Shown here: one piece after another, positions 1 to 6,069 of the stretch
How the letters are laid out: every line of letters begins with the position of its first letter
Position numbering within the stretch: the first letter of the stretch is position 1
Source: Mobilitalea sp.
Lineage (GTDB): Bacteria > Bacillota_A > Clostridia > Lachnospirales > Lachnospiraceae
DNA: 7,188 nucleotides
NCBI GenBank assembly: GCA_029974875.1
Contig: JARKQP010000592.1
Span: forward strand, 1-7,188
Reading direction: 5' to 3'
Notes under the pieces: model-generated
The model's database searches: none
What the model was told of the DNA's origin: nothing
The model's input: the letters and a program-made list of their open reading frames with translations, nothing else
Program-made: the position numbers and the translations under genes

Positions 1-36
1 TAAAAGAAAAAGGCAAAGTGGAAAATCCACTTCGCC
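1..36 (-). terminator. Intrinsic terminator of the amidase gene
   Basis: Read on the minus strand, a 10-bp stem (36-27 with 21-12) closes a 5-base ATTTT loop and is followed at once by TTTTTCTTTTA (11-1). One pair is a G-U wobble on the minus strand but would be an A-C mismatch on the plus strand, which supports minus-strand use. It lies about 138 bases beyond the amidase stop. A smaller minus-strand stem (75-70 with 60-55, GGGTTA/TGACCC) sits between them without a T tract. I see no gene in 37-173. Confidence 0.85.
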
Positions 37-173
37 ATAAAGTCTAACTTTTAGGGGTCACCTCAATGATAACCCAGATGCCCTTCTCTTAAACTTATTA
101 TAATCGTTTTATTCCTATTGCTTTTTATCTGATTAACTGACCTACTTAATTTATCTGATTATCCCAAAGCTTC

Positions 174-2888
174 CTAACTCGGATATTCGTCAAACACCTG
201 AAGCAGTGTTTCATAAATTATCCTGGCTGCCTCTGTCTGGAAAGCCTCATCTGTTAACCTATCAAGCTCTGATTTATTGGACATGAAGCCCAGCTCAATT
301 AATACGGCAGGTACGGTATTCTTATAAATAACCACAAAATCTGCGGATTTCACGCCCCTGTTTACTGTACTCAGGCTTGAAACTAAATTATCCTGGAGCC
401 TGGATGCTAAGGTCTGGCTGTTCAACCCTGCGCTATTAGCAGAATTATTCTTCTTCGAATAATATACCTCCGTGCCGCTGGCCGATGAACCCTTTAAGGC
501 ATTCGCATGTAAGCTGACAAATAAATCGGCTCCCACCTGCTTCGCAAAAGCAGCCCTATCATTTAAGGGTATATCATAATCTGCCGTCCTGGTGTAATAA
601 ACCTTCAATCTTGACGGGTCACTGTCAAAATATTGCTTGCCGATCGTGTAAAGGATCTTAAAATTGATATCCTTTTCATTGGCTCCATAATACTGTGCCC
701 CAACTGCTGCTCCTCCATGCCCAGGGTCAAGTACCACGATATTATCATATATCTCTGCCGGATTCCCAACATTGATATAGATATTTTCAGAATCCCAAGC
801 CAGCTCATAGCCCTGGATCACTCTGGTTGCCACTTTAATCTCCGTAACATTATCTTTAACGGAAACCGTAACATTATTTACCTGGTTGCTGGAATTATCT
901 ATACTGTTGGCATTATAGAAATCCCCATAATCCCCCAAGAGTCTTATTACAAAATATTTGCTGAGATAGAAGTCCTCATGGGAAACCATATCCGCTGTAA
1001 GTCCTTCCGGCCTTGGGATTACTATCTCGTAGGCACTTGGATCCCCCACGGTCGGAATTCCCTCCATGACAGAACCGCCCCCGTCCCAGGAACCGGCGGA
1101 TACCTTCTGGAAGGATATGGTATACCCATTGCCGTTCTCCAGGAAGTAATACACATATTCTCCCGTCAGGGATATCACTACCTGTGTTTTATTATTTGCG
1201 GAGATAATGCTTACGTAATTCATGAACTGCATTCCACTGACAGCCGCCCCAATCTCTCCCAAGCTATTTACCGTACCGGGAAGCTCAAGGGTAATCAGGT
1301 TCTCCTGCTCATTCAAATCCACCTTAAGGGGAGATAAGCCCTCCAGGGTAAGATAATCTCCTGCCGCATTGATACCGGCAGTCGCCTTAACTAATGCATT
1401 TGTATATACGGTTACGTAAAGCAGCCTGCGGTCCTCTGACAGCCTTAAGTCATACTCATAATCACCGGAAATGGTTTCAAATACAATGGCCGAACCGATG
1501 CCCTGCCCTCCAGTGGAGGTTGCAATGGTATTTACCAAGCTTCCGGAGACACCATAGACCGGATAGCTTTGGTTTGCGCAGCTAAGATTCTCAGCTGTTA
1601 TTGTTATGGTATTGCCCAAGCTTTTAGAGGTCACATTCCCAAAGGGTTGGGTAGCTGAGATTTTATAGGTCTCAGCATTCATTTTAGCATTACCACTATC
1701 CCTGACAACGGACTCAATACTTCCTGCAGCATAGGTGCCCTGGACACCAAGCTCATGTATCCCTGAGCACTTTTGGTATATGGCCTCATTTCCAGGCCAC
1801 TCATTTATAACCGTTCCTACCTCAATTATTACCTTGCCATCACCAAGCTCCGGTGCTGAATTTCCAGAGGATCCCCCACTGCTCTTTTTCGTGGTAATCA
1901 CTGAGGTTTTTGCGGAACTATTCCACTGGTACTGATATCCTAAAGAGGTTGCCGTCACAGAGCCGGGAACCATGACATAGGTACCATTATCCTCATAATT
2001 TGTGACAAGAATGGGTGCCGCATCCAGCTGGACCTTCTTATTGTTTAAGGAAGCCGTCTTGCTGCCGATTGTCATTACCAGCGTCTGGTCGTCCTTCTTC
2101 AGGGTAACCTTTTTTGTGGTCTCATCATAGCTATAGTCTGCAGCGATCTCTGAATCCGAAAATACTGCCTCTGCCTGCAGCATGGCCGTATTATTGGTAA
2201 TGATACTTGGCATGCTGCCAAGCTCCACCGCTTCCCCATCAACCGTAACCTTTCCCTTTGTACCGGCATATTCAAACTTCGCACCACCATTATAGGCCAG
2301 CGTAAGCGTATCCTTTTTAATCGCGATCACATTGGTTTTGCTGTTCCAGGAATATCCCAGCCCCAGCTTCTCAGCGACATACCTAGAAGGTACCAGCACC
2401 TTTGTTTTCCCTGCTGCCACATATTTCAACTTCACCGGTGCCACCGGCAGGGTTACCGCAGAGCCATTCAAGGTAGCCTTCTTGCTGCCAACCGTCATAA
2501 CAATCGTCTTGCCGTTTTTCTTAATAGTAACTGTATTCTTCTTCTCATTATAGGTGCATTCCGCCGACAGCTTTGACTTCTGAAAAATATCGTCATAGGG
2601 CACCAGCGCTATGCCATTTACCAGAATTCCGGGAGTAGCGCTGCTCCCGATGGCCGTCCCGTTATAGGTTACCTTTGGTTGTATTCCCGTATACGTTGTT
2701 GTCTTTGCCGTTGTGTAATTATATATTTTAATTCCCGAGGCTGCTTCCGCTGTCGTGGCAGAGATTCCTGCCAGAAAAACAGCTGCTATCATAAAACAGC
2801 CCACTTTTATCCTTCGTATGTGTTTGGTTAATAAATTGTCGCTCGCCTTGTTGCCCGCTGACCCCAGCTTTTGCATTGTAAAACTCAT
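174..2888 (-). CDS. Secreted N-acetylmuramoyl-L-alanine amidase with stalk repeats (Amidase_3)
   Basis: A 904-residue exported peptidoglycan hydrolase predicted to cut the amide bond between N-acetylmuramic acid and L-alanine outside the membrane. A signal peptide is visible: a basic stretch at residues 23-28 (HIRRIK), a hydrophobic core at about 29-44, and likely cleavage after AEA near residue 49. Two tandem copper-amine-oxidase-N-like modules follow (about 70-191 and 212-334), sharing motifs such as VMTxGSKxAxLN; in this context the family acts as a stalk or wall-binding module, not an oxidase. After a Gly/Ser linker (336-350) come AMIN-like beta-rich segments (about 405-497, 515-595 and 618-708). 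The catalytic Amidase_3 domain spans about 715-902. Its expected residues are present: H724 in DPGHGG, E738, H794 in SLHAN and E865 in ELGF. The protein is long for the family because of the stalk. The start is the ATG after AGGAGG; Met5 is too far from that site. It has its own terminator and seems monocistronic. The AMIN limits are uncertain. Confidence 0.95.
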   Translation of the reverse strand: MSFTMQKLGSAGNKASDNLLTKHIRRIKVGCFMIAAVFLAGISATTAEAASGIKIYNYTTAKTTTYTGIQPKVTYNGTAIGSSATPGILVNGIALVPYDDIFQKSKLSAECTYNEKKNTVTIKKNGKTIVMTVGSKKATLNGSAVTLPVAPVKLKYVAAGKTKVLVPSRYVAEKLGLGYSWNSKTNVIAIKKDTLTLAYNGGAKFEYAGTKGKVTVDGEAVELGSMPSIITNNTAMLQAEAVFSDSEIAADYSYDETTKKVTLKKDDQTLVMTIGSKTASLNNKKVQLDAAPILVTNYEDNGTYVMVPGSVTATSLGYQYQWNSSAKTSVITTKKSSGGSSGNSAPELGDGKVIIEVGTVINEWPGNEAIYQKCSGIHELGVQGTYAAGSIESVVRDSGNAKMNAETYKISATQPFGNVTSKSLGNTITITAENLSCANQSYPVYGVSGSLVNTIATSTGGQGIGSAIVFETISGDYEYDLRLSEDRRLLYVTVYTNALVKATAGINAAGDYLTLEGLSPLKVDLNEQENLITLELPGTVNSLGEIGAAVSGMQFMNYVSIISANNKTQVVISLTGEYVYYFLENGNGYTISFQKVSAGSWDGGGSVMEGIPTVGDPSAYEIVIPRPEGLTADMVSHEDFYLSKYFVIRLLGDYGDFYNANSIDNSSNQVNNVTVSVKDNVTEIKVATRVIQGYELAWDSENIYINVGNPAEIYDNIVVLDPGHGGAAVGAQYYGANEKDINFKILYTIGKQYFDSDPSRLKVYYTRTADYDIPLNDRAAFAKQVGADLFVSLHANALKGSSASGTEVYYSKKNNSANSAGLNSQTLASRLQDNLVSSLSTVNRGVKSADFVVIYKNTVPAVLIELGFMSNKSELDRLTDEAFQTEAARIIYETLLQVFDEYPS

Positions 2889-2900
2889 TTCGGTACCGTA

Positions 2901-2906
2901 CCTCCT
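2901..2906 (-). promoter_or_regulatory. Ribosome binding site of the amidase (long spacing)
   Basis: AGGAGG on the minus strand lies 12 bases from the ATG at 2888, longer than the usual 5-9. The spacer holds the inverted repeat GGTACGGTACC, partly overlapping the site, which could shorten the effective distance if it pairs. The next in-frame ATG is 24 bases away, so the first ATG is the better start. Confidence 0.7.
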
Positions 2907-3042
2907 GTCCTAATCCTCATCTTCAAGCCACTTTGGATCGAGGGGCTCCCTCCCCTGTTTTCCGACAGCTTAAAAATCTTTTCCTCAGTTGCCAATAAAC
3001 AAGATGAATCCATTTATGGTTACATTTGTCTGTAGTTACAAT

Positions 3043-3071
3043 AAAATACATAAATGTTAAAATTGTGTCAC
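3043..3071 (-). promoter_or_regulatory. Candidate promoter for the amidase
   Basis: On the minus strand GTGACA (3071-3066, five of six matches to TTGACA) is separated by 17 bases from TATTTT (3048-3043, four of six matches to TATAAT). This would give a leader of about 145 bases. Other AT-rich hexamer pairs nearby are possible, for example TTGTAA with CATAAA a little closer to the gene, so the assignment is tentative. Confidence 0.35.
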
Positions 3072-3082
3072 ATATAACATTT
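3052..3082. promoter_or_regulatory. Nested inverted repeats, possible operator
   Basis: AAATGTTA (3052-3059) and TAACATTT (3075-3082) form a perfect 8-bp inverted repeat around a 15-base spacer. Inside it, TGTGTCACA (3064-3072) is a second palindrome, with its centre offset by one base. Both overlap the -35 hexamer and spacer of the candidate amidase promoter, where a repressor could act. In AT-rich DNA some such symmetry is expected by chance, and I do not recognise the regulator. Confidence 0.3.
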
Positions 3083-3353
3083 CTTTTATTTAATTATAAA
3101 ATAAAACTACAGCTTTCGACATATTGCCATACTATATTCTGTCTTCCCTTGTAGACTCCTTGCCCAATCCCCATTATTTTACCGACTACTCCTGTAGTTA
3201 ATTGGCTTTTTATGTTTCGGCACTCATCCCACAGTAGTAGAATCAATTATTTCACAGAAAGTCCACGCTTCAAAGCTTTGATTATATAGTAGTAATTCAC
3301 TTATATTTTACGTCATATACCATAATTCCTTCATTTTCATATTTTGGATAGGT

Positions 3354-3381
3354 TTGCATTCCTTCTCTTCTGTGTTATAAT
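3354..3381 (+). promoter_or_regulatory. Extended -10 promoter of the recombinase
   Basis: A perfect TATAAT at 3376-3381 is preceded by TGT (3373-3375), giving an extended -10 (TGnTATAAT). The -35 element is weak: TTGCAT at 3354-3359, with a 16-base spacer. An extended -10 makes up for a poor -35. Transcription would start near 3388, about 40 bases before the start codon. Confidence 0.65.
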
Positions 3382-3412
3382 GTCAAATGATACATAGAAC
3401 CACTGCTTATAT

Positions 3413-3418
3413 AAGGAG
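3413..3418 (+). promoter_or_regulatory. Ribosome binding site of the recombinase
   Basis: AAGGAG lies 8 bases before the ATG at 3427, an ideal spacing that fixes this start codon. Confidence 0.8.
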
Positions 3419-3426
3419 ACATAATA

Positions 3427-4476
3427 ATGGCTGAACGGAATTACCATGATCAGATAAATATTGATAATACAGAAAAGCTTAGAAAATTATTAGAATCCTT
3501 GCCCCGTTTTTGCAGGGACTTTTTCCGCGGCATTGAGCCCACGACCTCGTCCAGGACCCGCATTGCCTACGCCTATGATCTGGGAGTCTTTTTCGAATTC
3601 TTAAAAAAGTCCAACCCGGCTCTGAAGAATACAGAAATCCAGAATATCAAGGTTGATATCCTGGATCAGATCCGTGCAATTGATATCGAAGAATATTTGG
3701 AATACCTGTCCTATTATAAATCCGATTCCAAAGAGCGCCTTAACGCTGAAAACGGCAAGAAACGCAAGCTGGTATCCTTACGCAGCTTCTACAGCTATTA
3801 CTTCAAAAAGGAAATGATCCAGACAAATCCTGCTTCCTTAATCAGCGTCCCAAAATTACATGAAAAATCAATTGTCAGGCTGGAGATAGATGAAGTAGTC
3901 CGGCTCCTGGATGAGGTTGAGCACGCCCAGAACATGACGAAAACCCAGCAGAAATTCCATGAAAAAACTAAGATCCGTGACCTTGCACTTATGACCCTCC
4001 TCTTAGGCACAGGAATCCGTGTATCGGAATGTGTCGGCCTGGATATAAACGATGTTGATTTTGAAAATAACGGAATTAAAATCCGCCGGAAAGGCGGTTA
4101 TGAGGTAATCGTATATTTCGGGGATGAGGTCCGGGAAGCCCTTCAGGAATATCTGGAGGAACGGAATAAGATGATTCCTTGCGAAGGTCATACGAATGCC
4201 CTCTTCCTCTCCATACAGATGAAACGTATCAATGTCCGTTCCGTAGAAAACCTTGTAAAGAAATATGCTTCCACCATAACGAAGCTGAAAAAGATAACAC
4301 CCCATAAGCTCCGCAGCACCTATGGCACCAGCCTATACCGGGAAACCGGCGATATCTACTTAGTTGCAGATGTGCTTGGGCATAAGGATGTCAACACCAC
4401 GAAAAAGCATTACGCAGCCATTGAGGACAGCCGCCGCCGTAGTGCTGCTAATATAGTTAAGTTGAGGAAGGATTGA
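3427..4476 (+). CDS. Tyrosine recombinase, XerS/XerC/XerD-like
   Basis: A complete 349-residue site-specific recombinase that would cut and rejoin DNA through a covalent 3'-phosphotyrosine link. The N-terminal core-binding SAM-like domain covers about residues 22-140 and the catalytic domain about 150-345. All the usual active-site residues are visible: R198 in GTGIRVSE, K222 in the RRKGG beta-hairpin, H293 and R296 in HKLR, H319 in LGHKD, and nucleophile Y329 in HYAAI. A charged stretch between the domains (about 165-183, rich in Lys, Gln and His) just before RDLALMTLLLGTGIRVSE, and the N-terminal LPRFCRDFF segment, recall the single-component XerS recombinases of streptococci, which are slightly longer than XerC or XerD. 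No excisionase, phage gene, tRNA or att duplication is nearby, so a housekeeping or locus-specific role (dimer resolution or a local inversion) is as likely as mobility. The XerS link is inferred from layout, not from alignment. It has its own promoter; no strong terminator follows before the small RNA gene. Confidence 0.93.
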   Translation: MAERNYHDQINIDNTEKLRKLLESLPRFCRDFFRGIEPTTSSRTRIAYAYDLGVFFEFLKKSNPALKNTEIQNIKVDILDQIRAIDIEEYLEYLSYYKSDSKERLNAENGKKRKLVSLRSFYSYYFKKEMIQTNPASLISVPKLHEKSIVRLEIDEVVRLLDEVEHAQNMTKTQQKFHEKTKIRDLALMTLLLGTGIRVSECVGLDINDVDFENNGIKIRRKGGYEVIVYFGDEVREALQEYLEERNKMIPCEGHTNALFLSIQMKRINVRSVENLVKKYASTITKLKKITPHKLRSTYGTSLYRETGDIYLVADVLGHKDVNTTKKHYAAIEDSRRRSAANIVKLRKD

Positions 4477-4547
4477 TTCCTTATTCTGATCGACGGAAAA
4501 AGCTTTCAGTAAAAGATTTCAAACCATAATTTTAATCTCACTATAGC

Positions 4548-4576
4548 TCTACGTTGATCCGGAATCATGTTATAGT
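4548..4576 (+). promoter_or_regulatory. Promoter of the small RNA
   Basis: TGTTATAGT (4568-4576) is an extended -10 with five of six matches in TATAGT. A weak -35 (TCTACG, 4548-4553) lies 17 bases upstream. Transcription would start near 4583, just before the first RNA hairpin. TTGATC at 4554-4559 is an alternative -35, but the hexamers at the right distance from it are poor. Confidence 0.5.
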
Positions 4577-4577
4577 A

Positions 4578-4621
4578 AATATAAGAAAAGGAGTAACCGA
4601 CCACAAAGTGGTTAGCCTCCT
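4578..4621 (-). terminator. Minus-strand terminator of the toxin-relic transcript
   Basis: Read on the minus strand, AGGAG-GC-TAACC (4621-4610) pairs with GGTTA-CTCCT (4598-4589), with the GC bulged, and TTTCTTATATT follows (4588-4578). It would end the minus-strand transcript that carries the toxin relic. The same DNA gives hairpin 1 of the small RNA on the other strand. Confidence 0.5.
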
Positions 4622-4675
4622 GCTGTCAGATTAACTGCCCACCGGACCGGCTAAGTCAGGGGCAGTTATTTTTTG
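4583..4675 (+). ncRNA. Small RNA, probable antitoxin RNA of a type I toxin-antitoxin locus
   Basis: A predicted RNA of about 90 bases with a promoter, two hairpins and a terminator. Hairpin 1 pairs AGGAGTAACC (4589-4598) with GGTTA (4610-4614) and CTCCT (4617-4621), with GC bulged; an alternative inner pairing is ACCAC/GTGGT around AAA. Hairpin 2 is the terminator (4632-4668 plus a T tract). The whole RNA is antisense to the 3' part and downstream region of a holin-like toxin relic on the minus strand. This is the convergent, 3'-overlapping layout of type I systems such as txpA/RatA. From memory, AGGAGTAACC and AACTGCCC hairpins of this kind accompany putative holin-like toxin genes in Lachnospiraceae; I cannot run a search here. 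It has no plausible reading frame of its own. With the local toxin broken, it may be an orphan, or it may act on related toxin copies elsewhere. Confidence 0.6.
4632..4674 (+). terminator. Intrinsic terminator of the small RNA
   Basis: TAACTGCCC (4632-4640) pairs perfectly with GGGCAGTTA (4660-4668), a 9-bp GC-rich stem with a 19-base loop, followed by six T (4669-4674). The last arm also contains the stop codon of the toxin relic on the other strand (4666-4668). It may also catch readthrough from the recombinase gene. Confidence 0.8.
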
Positions 4676-4734
4676 TGCTTATTATTCCTATTGTTTAAAT
4701 AAGTAAGCAGTGCAATTATCCCTTTCCCCTTTCT
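4666..4734 (-). pseudogene. Truncated holin-like type I toxin gene
   Basis: On the minus strand the C-terminal part of a small hydrophobic toxin is readable, GIIALLTYLNNRNNKHKK then TAA (4722-4666). It has a hydrophobic run followed by a basic Asn/Arg/Lys tail, as in the putative holin-like toxin family (Pfam Hol_Tox), whose members have about 30 residues. The N-terminal half is missing: the sequence passes from a ribosome-site-like AGAAAGGGG (4734-4726) straight into AAAGGG and the hydrophobic codons, with no in-frame start before an upstream TAA (4744-4746). I infer an internal deletion that removed the start codon and first half, perhaps at the short AAAGGG repeat. A poor promoter (TTGCCC, 17 bases, TCTAAG) can be drawn upstream. 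The family call rests on the tail and on the overlapping RNA. Confidence 0.55.
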
Positions 4735-4743
4735 ATACGCAAC

Positions 4744-4930
4744 TTAGAAACCACAAGATAAAATAGGGCAAATTTGAACTTTCCCCGCTTCGATCAGGTC
4801 AGCCAAACCGGCTATCCGCACCATTTTCCTTAGAAATAAAAATCTCATTTCCAGTTCAAAAAATCTCCCCAAAATATTCTTTGTATATTATGTACTCAAA
4901 CCCTGAAAAACCCCCATCTCCTTTATTCAT
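4744..4930 (-). other. Coding-like fragments, possibly a small decayed gene
   Basis: Two short minus-strand reading frames abut. The first starts at ATG 4930 (MNKGDGGFSG...) and stops at TGA 4856-4858 after 24 residues. The second (ATG 4848, ending LIEAGKVQICPILSCGF, TAA 4744-4746, 34 residues) opens upstream through the same A6/T6 run (4858-4863). Removing one T from that run would join them into one protein of about 60 residues. Neither piece has a good ribosome site, and I do not recognise the product. They could equally be chance frames. Confidence 0.25.
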
Positions 4931-5055
4931 TTTTACTAACTCTTGCCTGTACTATCAATCATTAGCTCTTTTACCAGTAAATCTCCATGGAAAAACCTTC
5001 AGTATTCGTGTAACATTGGTAATGTGCCCTAGCTACTAAAGAATTTATCCAAAAG

Positions 5056-5062
5056 AAGGAGG
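5056..5062 (+). promoter_or_regulatory. Ribosome binding site of the LysM/SleB-like hydrolase
   Basis: AAGGAGG is a near-perfect match to the 16S rRNA tail. It lies 5 bases before ATG 5068, slightly close but acceptable, and it sets the start of a protein that begins with a clear signal peptide. Confidence 0.8.
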
Positions 5063-5067
5063 TTTCT

Positions 5068-5820
5068 ATGAAACGATTTCAGAAGATAGTAGTAATAGCA
5101 ATCGGATTACTATTATCGCTCAAAGCGTCAACCGTAGAAGCGGCTGATTATACCGTAACCAGTAACGACTCACTCTCTTCCCTTAGCAGATTATTCAACA
5201 CCAGCGTAAGCACCCTGCGGGCGACTAATAATTTCGAGAAAGACAGCCTGTCACCAGGGGATGTCATCTTCGTTCCTGCCCACGTACACAAAGTGAAAAG
5301 TGGTGAATCCCTGTTCAAAATCGCAGGCAAGTACGGCATACCCCTATCCTCTTTAACAAGGGCCAATTACCGGACCGGCACCTCCATTGTTCCCGGGGAG
5401 AAAATACTGGTTCCCGGCGTGTCGCCTTACCGTATTGCCGATGCTGTAATTTCCTATTCCAGCAGTGAGCTTGACCTGTTGGCAAGACTGATCGAAGCCG
5501 AAGCTGCCGGGGAATCCCTGCAGGCTAAAATTGCTGTCGGCGCCGTAGTTATAAACCGGGTTCAAAGCGGTGATTGGGCACCTACTATCACAAAGGTTAT
5601 TTACCAGAAATTTGACTCCTATTATCAATTTACACCGGTGAAGAACGGTATGATTAAGAATACCCCCTCCGCCGAGTCAAAACGTGCTGCCCGGCTTGCG
5701 ATATTCGGCAGTGACCCAAGCCGAGGCGCTATCTTTTATTTCGACCAGACCTGTAAGAATTCCTGGCTGTGGGCCAAGCCCCAGACTGCCCGGATTGACC
5801 ACATGGTATTTGCAAAATAA
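5068..5820 (+). CDS. Exported LysM-domain cell-wall hydrolase (SleB/CwlJ-type)
   Basis: A 250-residue secreted peptidoglycan hydrolase. Residues 1-25 are a signal peptide (MKRFQK, a hydrophobic stretch, cleavage near VEA/AD). Two LysM peptidoglycan-binding domains follow, at about 28-70 (YTVTSNDSLSSLSRLF ... LSPGDVIFVP) and 74-116 (HKVKSGESLFKIAGKYG ... IVPGEKILVP). The C-terminal Hydrolase_2 domain spans about 134-250: it has the EAxGE motif with the likely catalytic Glu at E145, then IAVGAVVINRV, YYQFTPV, GAIFYF and the terminal HMVFAK. Known SleB enzymes are lytic transglycosylases that cut glycan strands, in SleB's case spore cortex. SleB itself carries a PG_binding_1 domain, so the LysM version may instead act on vegetative or mother-cell wall. 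The gene stands alone between two intergenic regions. No clear plus-strand terminator follows; a minus-strand terminator and a large hairpin lie downstream. The family is secure, the physiological role is not. Confidence 0.93.
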   Translation: MKRFQKIVVIAIGLLLSLKASTVEAADYTVTSNDSLSSLSRLFNTSVSTLRATNNFEKDSLSPGDVIFVPAHVHKVKSGESLFKIAGKYGIPLSSLTRANYRTGTSIVPGEKILVPGVSPYRIADAVISYSSSELDLLARLIEAEAAGESLQAKIAVGAVVINRVQSGDWAPTITKVIYQKFDSYYQFTPVKNGMIKNTPSAESKRAARLAIFGSDPSRGAIFYFDQTCKNSWLWAKPQTARIDHMVFAK

Positions 5821-5866
5821 AATGCACTGCCACTGACTATAGTTACTCATTCATTTTCCTATATAT

Positions 5867-5902
5867 AAAAAGTATGAGGAATCAACAGACTAACCCTCAT
5901 AC
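5867..5902 (-). terminator. Minus-strand intrinsic terminator
   Basis: On the minus strand GTATGAGG (5902-5895) pairs with CCTCATAC (5879-5872), with an extra G-U wobble (5894/5880) that would be a mismatch on the plus strand, and TTTTTATATATA follows. It fits as the terminator of the small membrane protein transcript, and perhaps of the epimerase operon before it. Confidence 0.7.
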
Positions 5903-5925
5903 CATAAAATCTGGTTACAGCTATG

Positions 5926-5978
5926 AATGGTGGGCTGTACACCGGCGGTTAAACCCGCCCGGTGTACAGCCCACTGTT
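5926..5978. repeat. Long GC-rich inverted repeat between convergent genes
   Basis: TGGGCTGTACACCGG (5931-5945) and CCGGTGTACAGCCCA (5959-5973) form a perfect 15-bp stem. After a one-base bulge (C5958) three more pairs (5946-5948 with 5955-5957) close a 6-base loop TTAAAC. On the plus strand the stem extends to 5926/5978 with two G-U pairs. There is no adjacent T tract on either strand, so it is not a standard terminator. It could protect a 3' end, stop convergent transcription, or be a dispersed repeat. It is much richer in GC than its surroundings. Confidence 0.75.
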
Positions 5979-5988
5979 AATAAATCTT

Positions 5989-6069
5989 CTATCGTAATTT
6001 TTTCGGTAACGCCTTCTCAGCAAAGCCTGCTCCGGCATTTCCATATCTGGCTACCTTATACCTTAACGT
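5989..6069 (-). other. Coding-like extension of the membrane protein in another frame
   Basis: On the minus strand the frame ending at TAG 5989-5991 reads TLRYKVARYGNAG then AGFAEKALPKKLR (6069-5992), a basic, protein-like tail. It overlaps the end of the membrane protein frame (TAA 6063-6065). Farther upstream this frame gives an unlikely Cys/His-rich peptide, so the coding signal seems to switch frame near here. One missing base before 6069 in the membrane protein would fuse the two. Candidate spots are the G5 run at 6101-6105 or the stretch just before the stop. Confidence 0.4.

Larger units (their letters stand above)
2889..3426. other. Divergent intergenic region between amidase and recombinase
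   Basis: A 538-base AT-rich region with no convincing gene. It holds the amidase ribosome site, a small leader hairpin on the amidase side (AGGGG 2941-2945 with CCCCT 2952-2956), a candidate amidase promoter with nested palindromes (3043-3082), and the recombinase promoter and ribosome site (3354-3418). A perfect 12-bp palindrome TCAAAGCTTTGA lies at 3270-3281. CTGTAGTT occurs at 3030-3037 and 3192-3199, and inverted as AACTACAG at 3105-3112. AGTAGTA occurs at 3233-3239 and 3288-3294. I recognise no riboswitch class. Confidence 0.6.
4477..5067. other. Intergenic region with a small RNA gene and a toxin-gene relic
   Basis: A 591-base region between two plus-strand genes. Positions 4477-4547 hold only a weak hairpin just after the recombinase stop (AAGGA/TCCTT) and no T tract. 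Positions 4548-4743 hold the small RNA, its promoter and terminator, and the overlapping toxin relic. Positions 4744-4930 hold coding-like fragments on the minus strand. Positions 4931-5055 show no gene. For the following hydrolase I find only a weak promoter candidate (TTCATT 4926-4931, 18-base spacer, TACTAT 4950-4955). Confidence 0.6.

Noticed and set aside
633..1337. Open plus-strand frame of 234 codons
   Set aside because: It lies wholly antisense to the amidase catalytic and AMIN-like region, whose motifs are unambiguous; its translation is rich in Ile, His and Cys with no domain, and it has no ribosome site.
3397..3408. GAACCACTGCTT as a LexA box before the recombinase
   Set aside because: Only the first half matches GAAC-N4-GTTC; the second half is wrong at several bases.
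4466..4484. Hairpin AAGGA/TCCTT at the recombinase stop as its terminator
   Set aside because: The stem is only five pairs, AT-rich, overlaps the stop codon and has no T tract.
4884..4894. TATATTATGTA, similar to the right half of a Firmicutes dif site
   Set aside because: The left arm does not match the dif consensus, and such AT-rich strings are common; only one half-site is seen.
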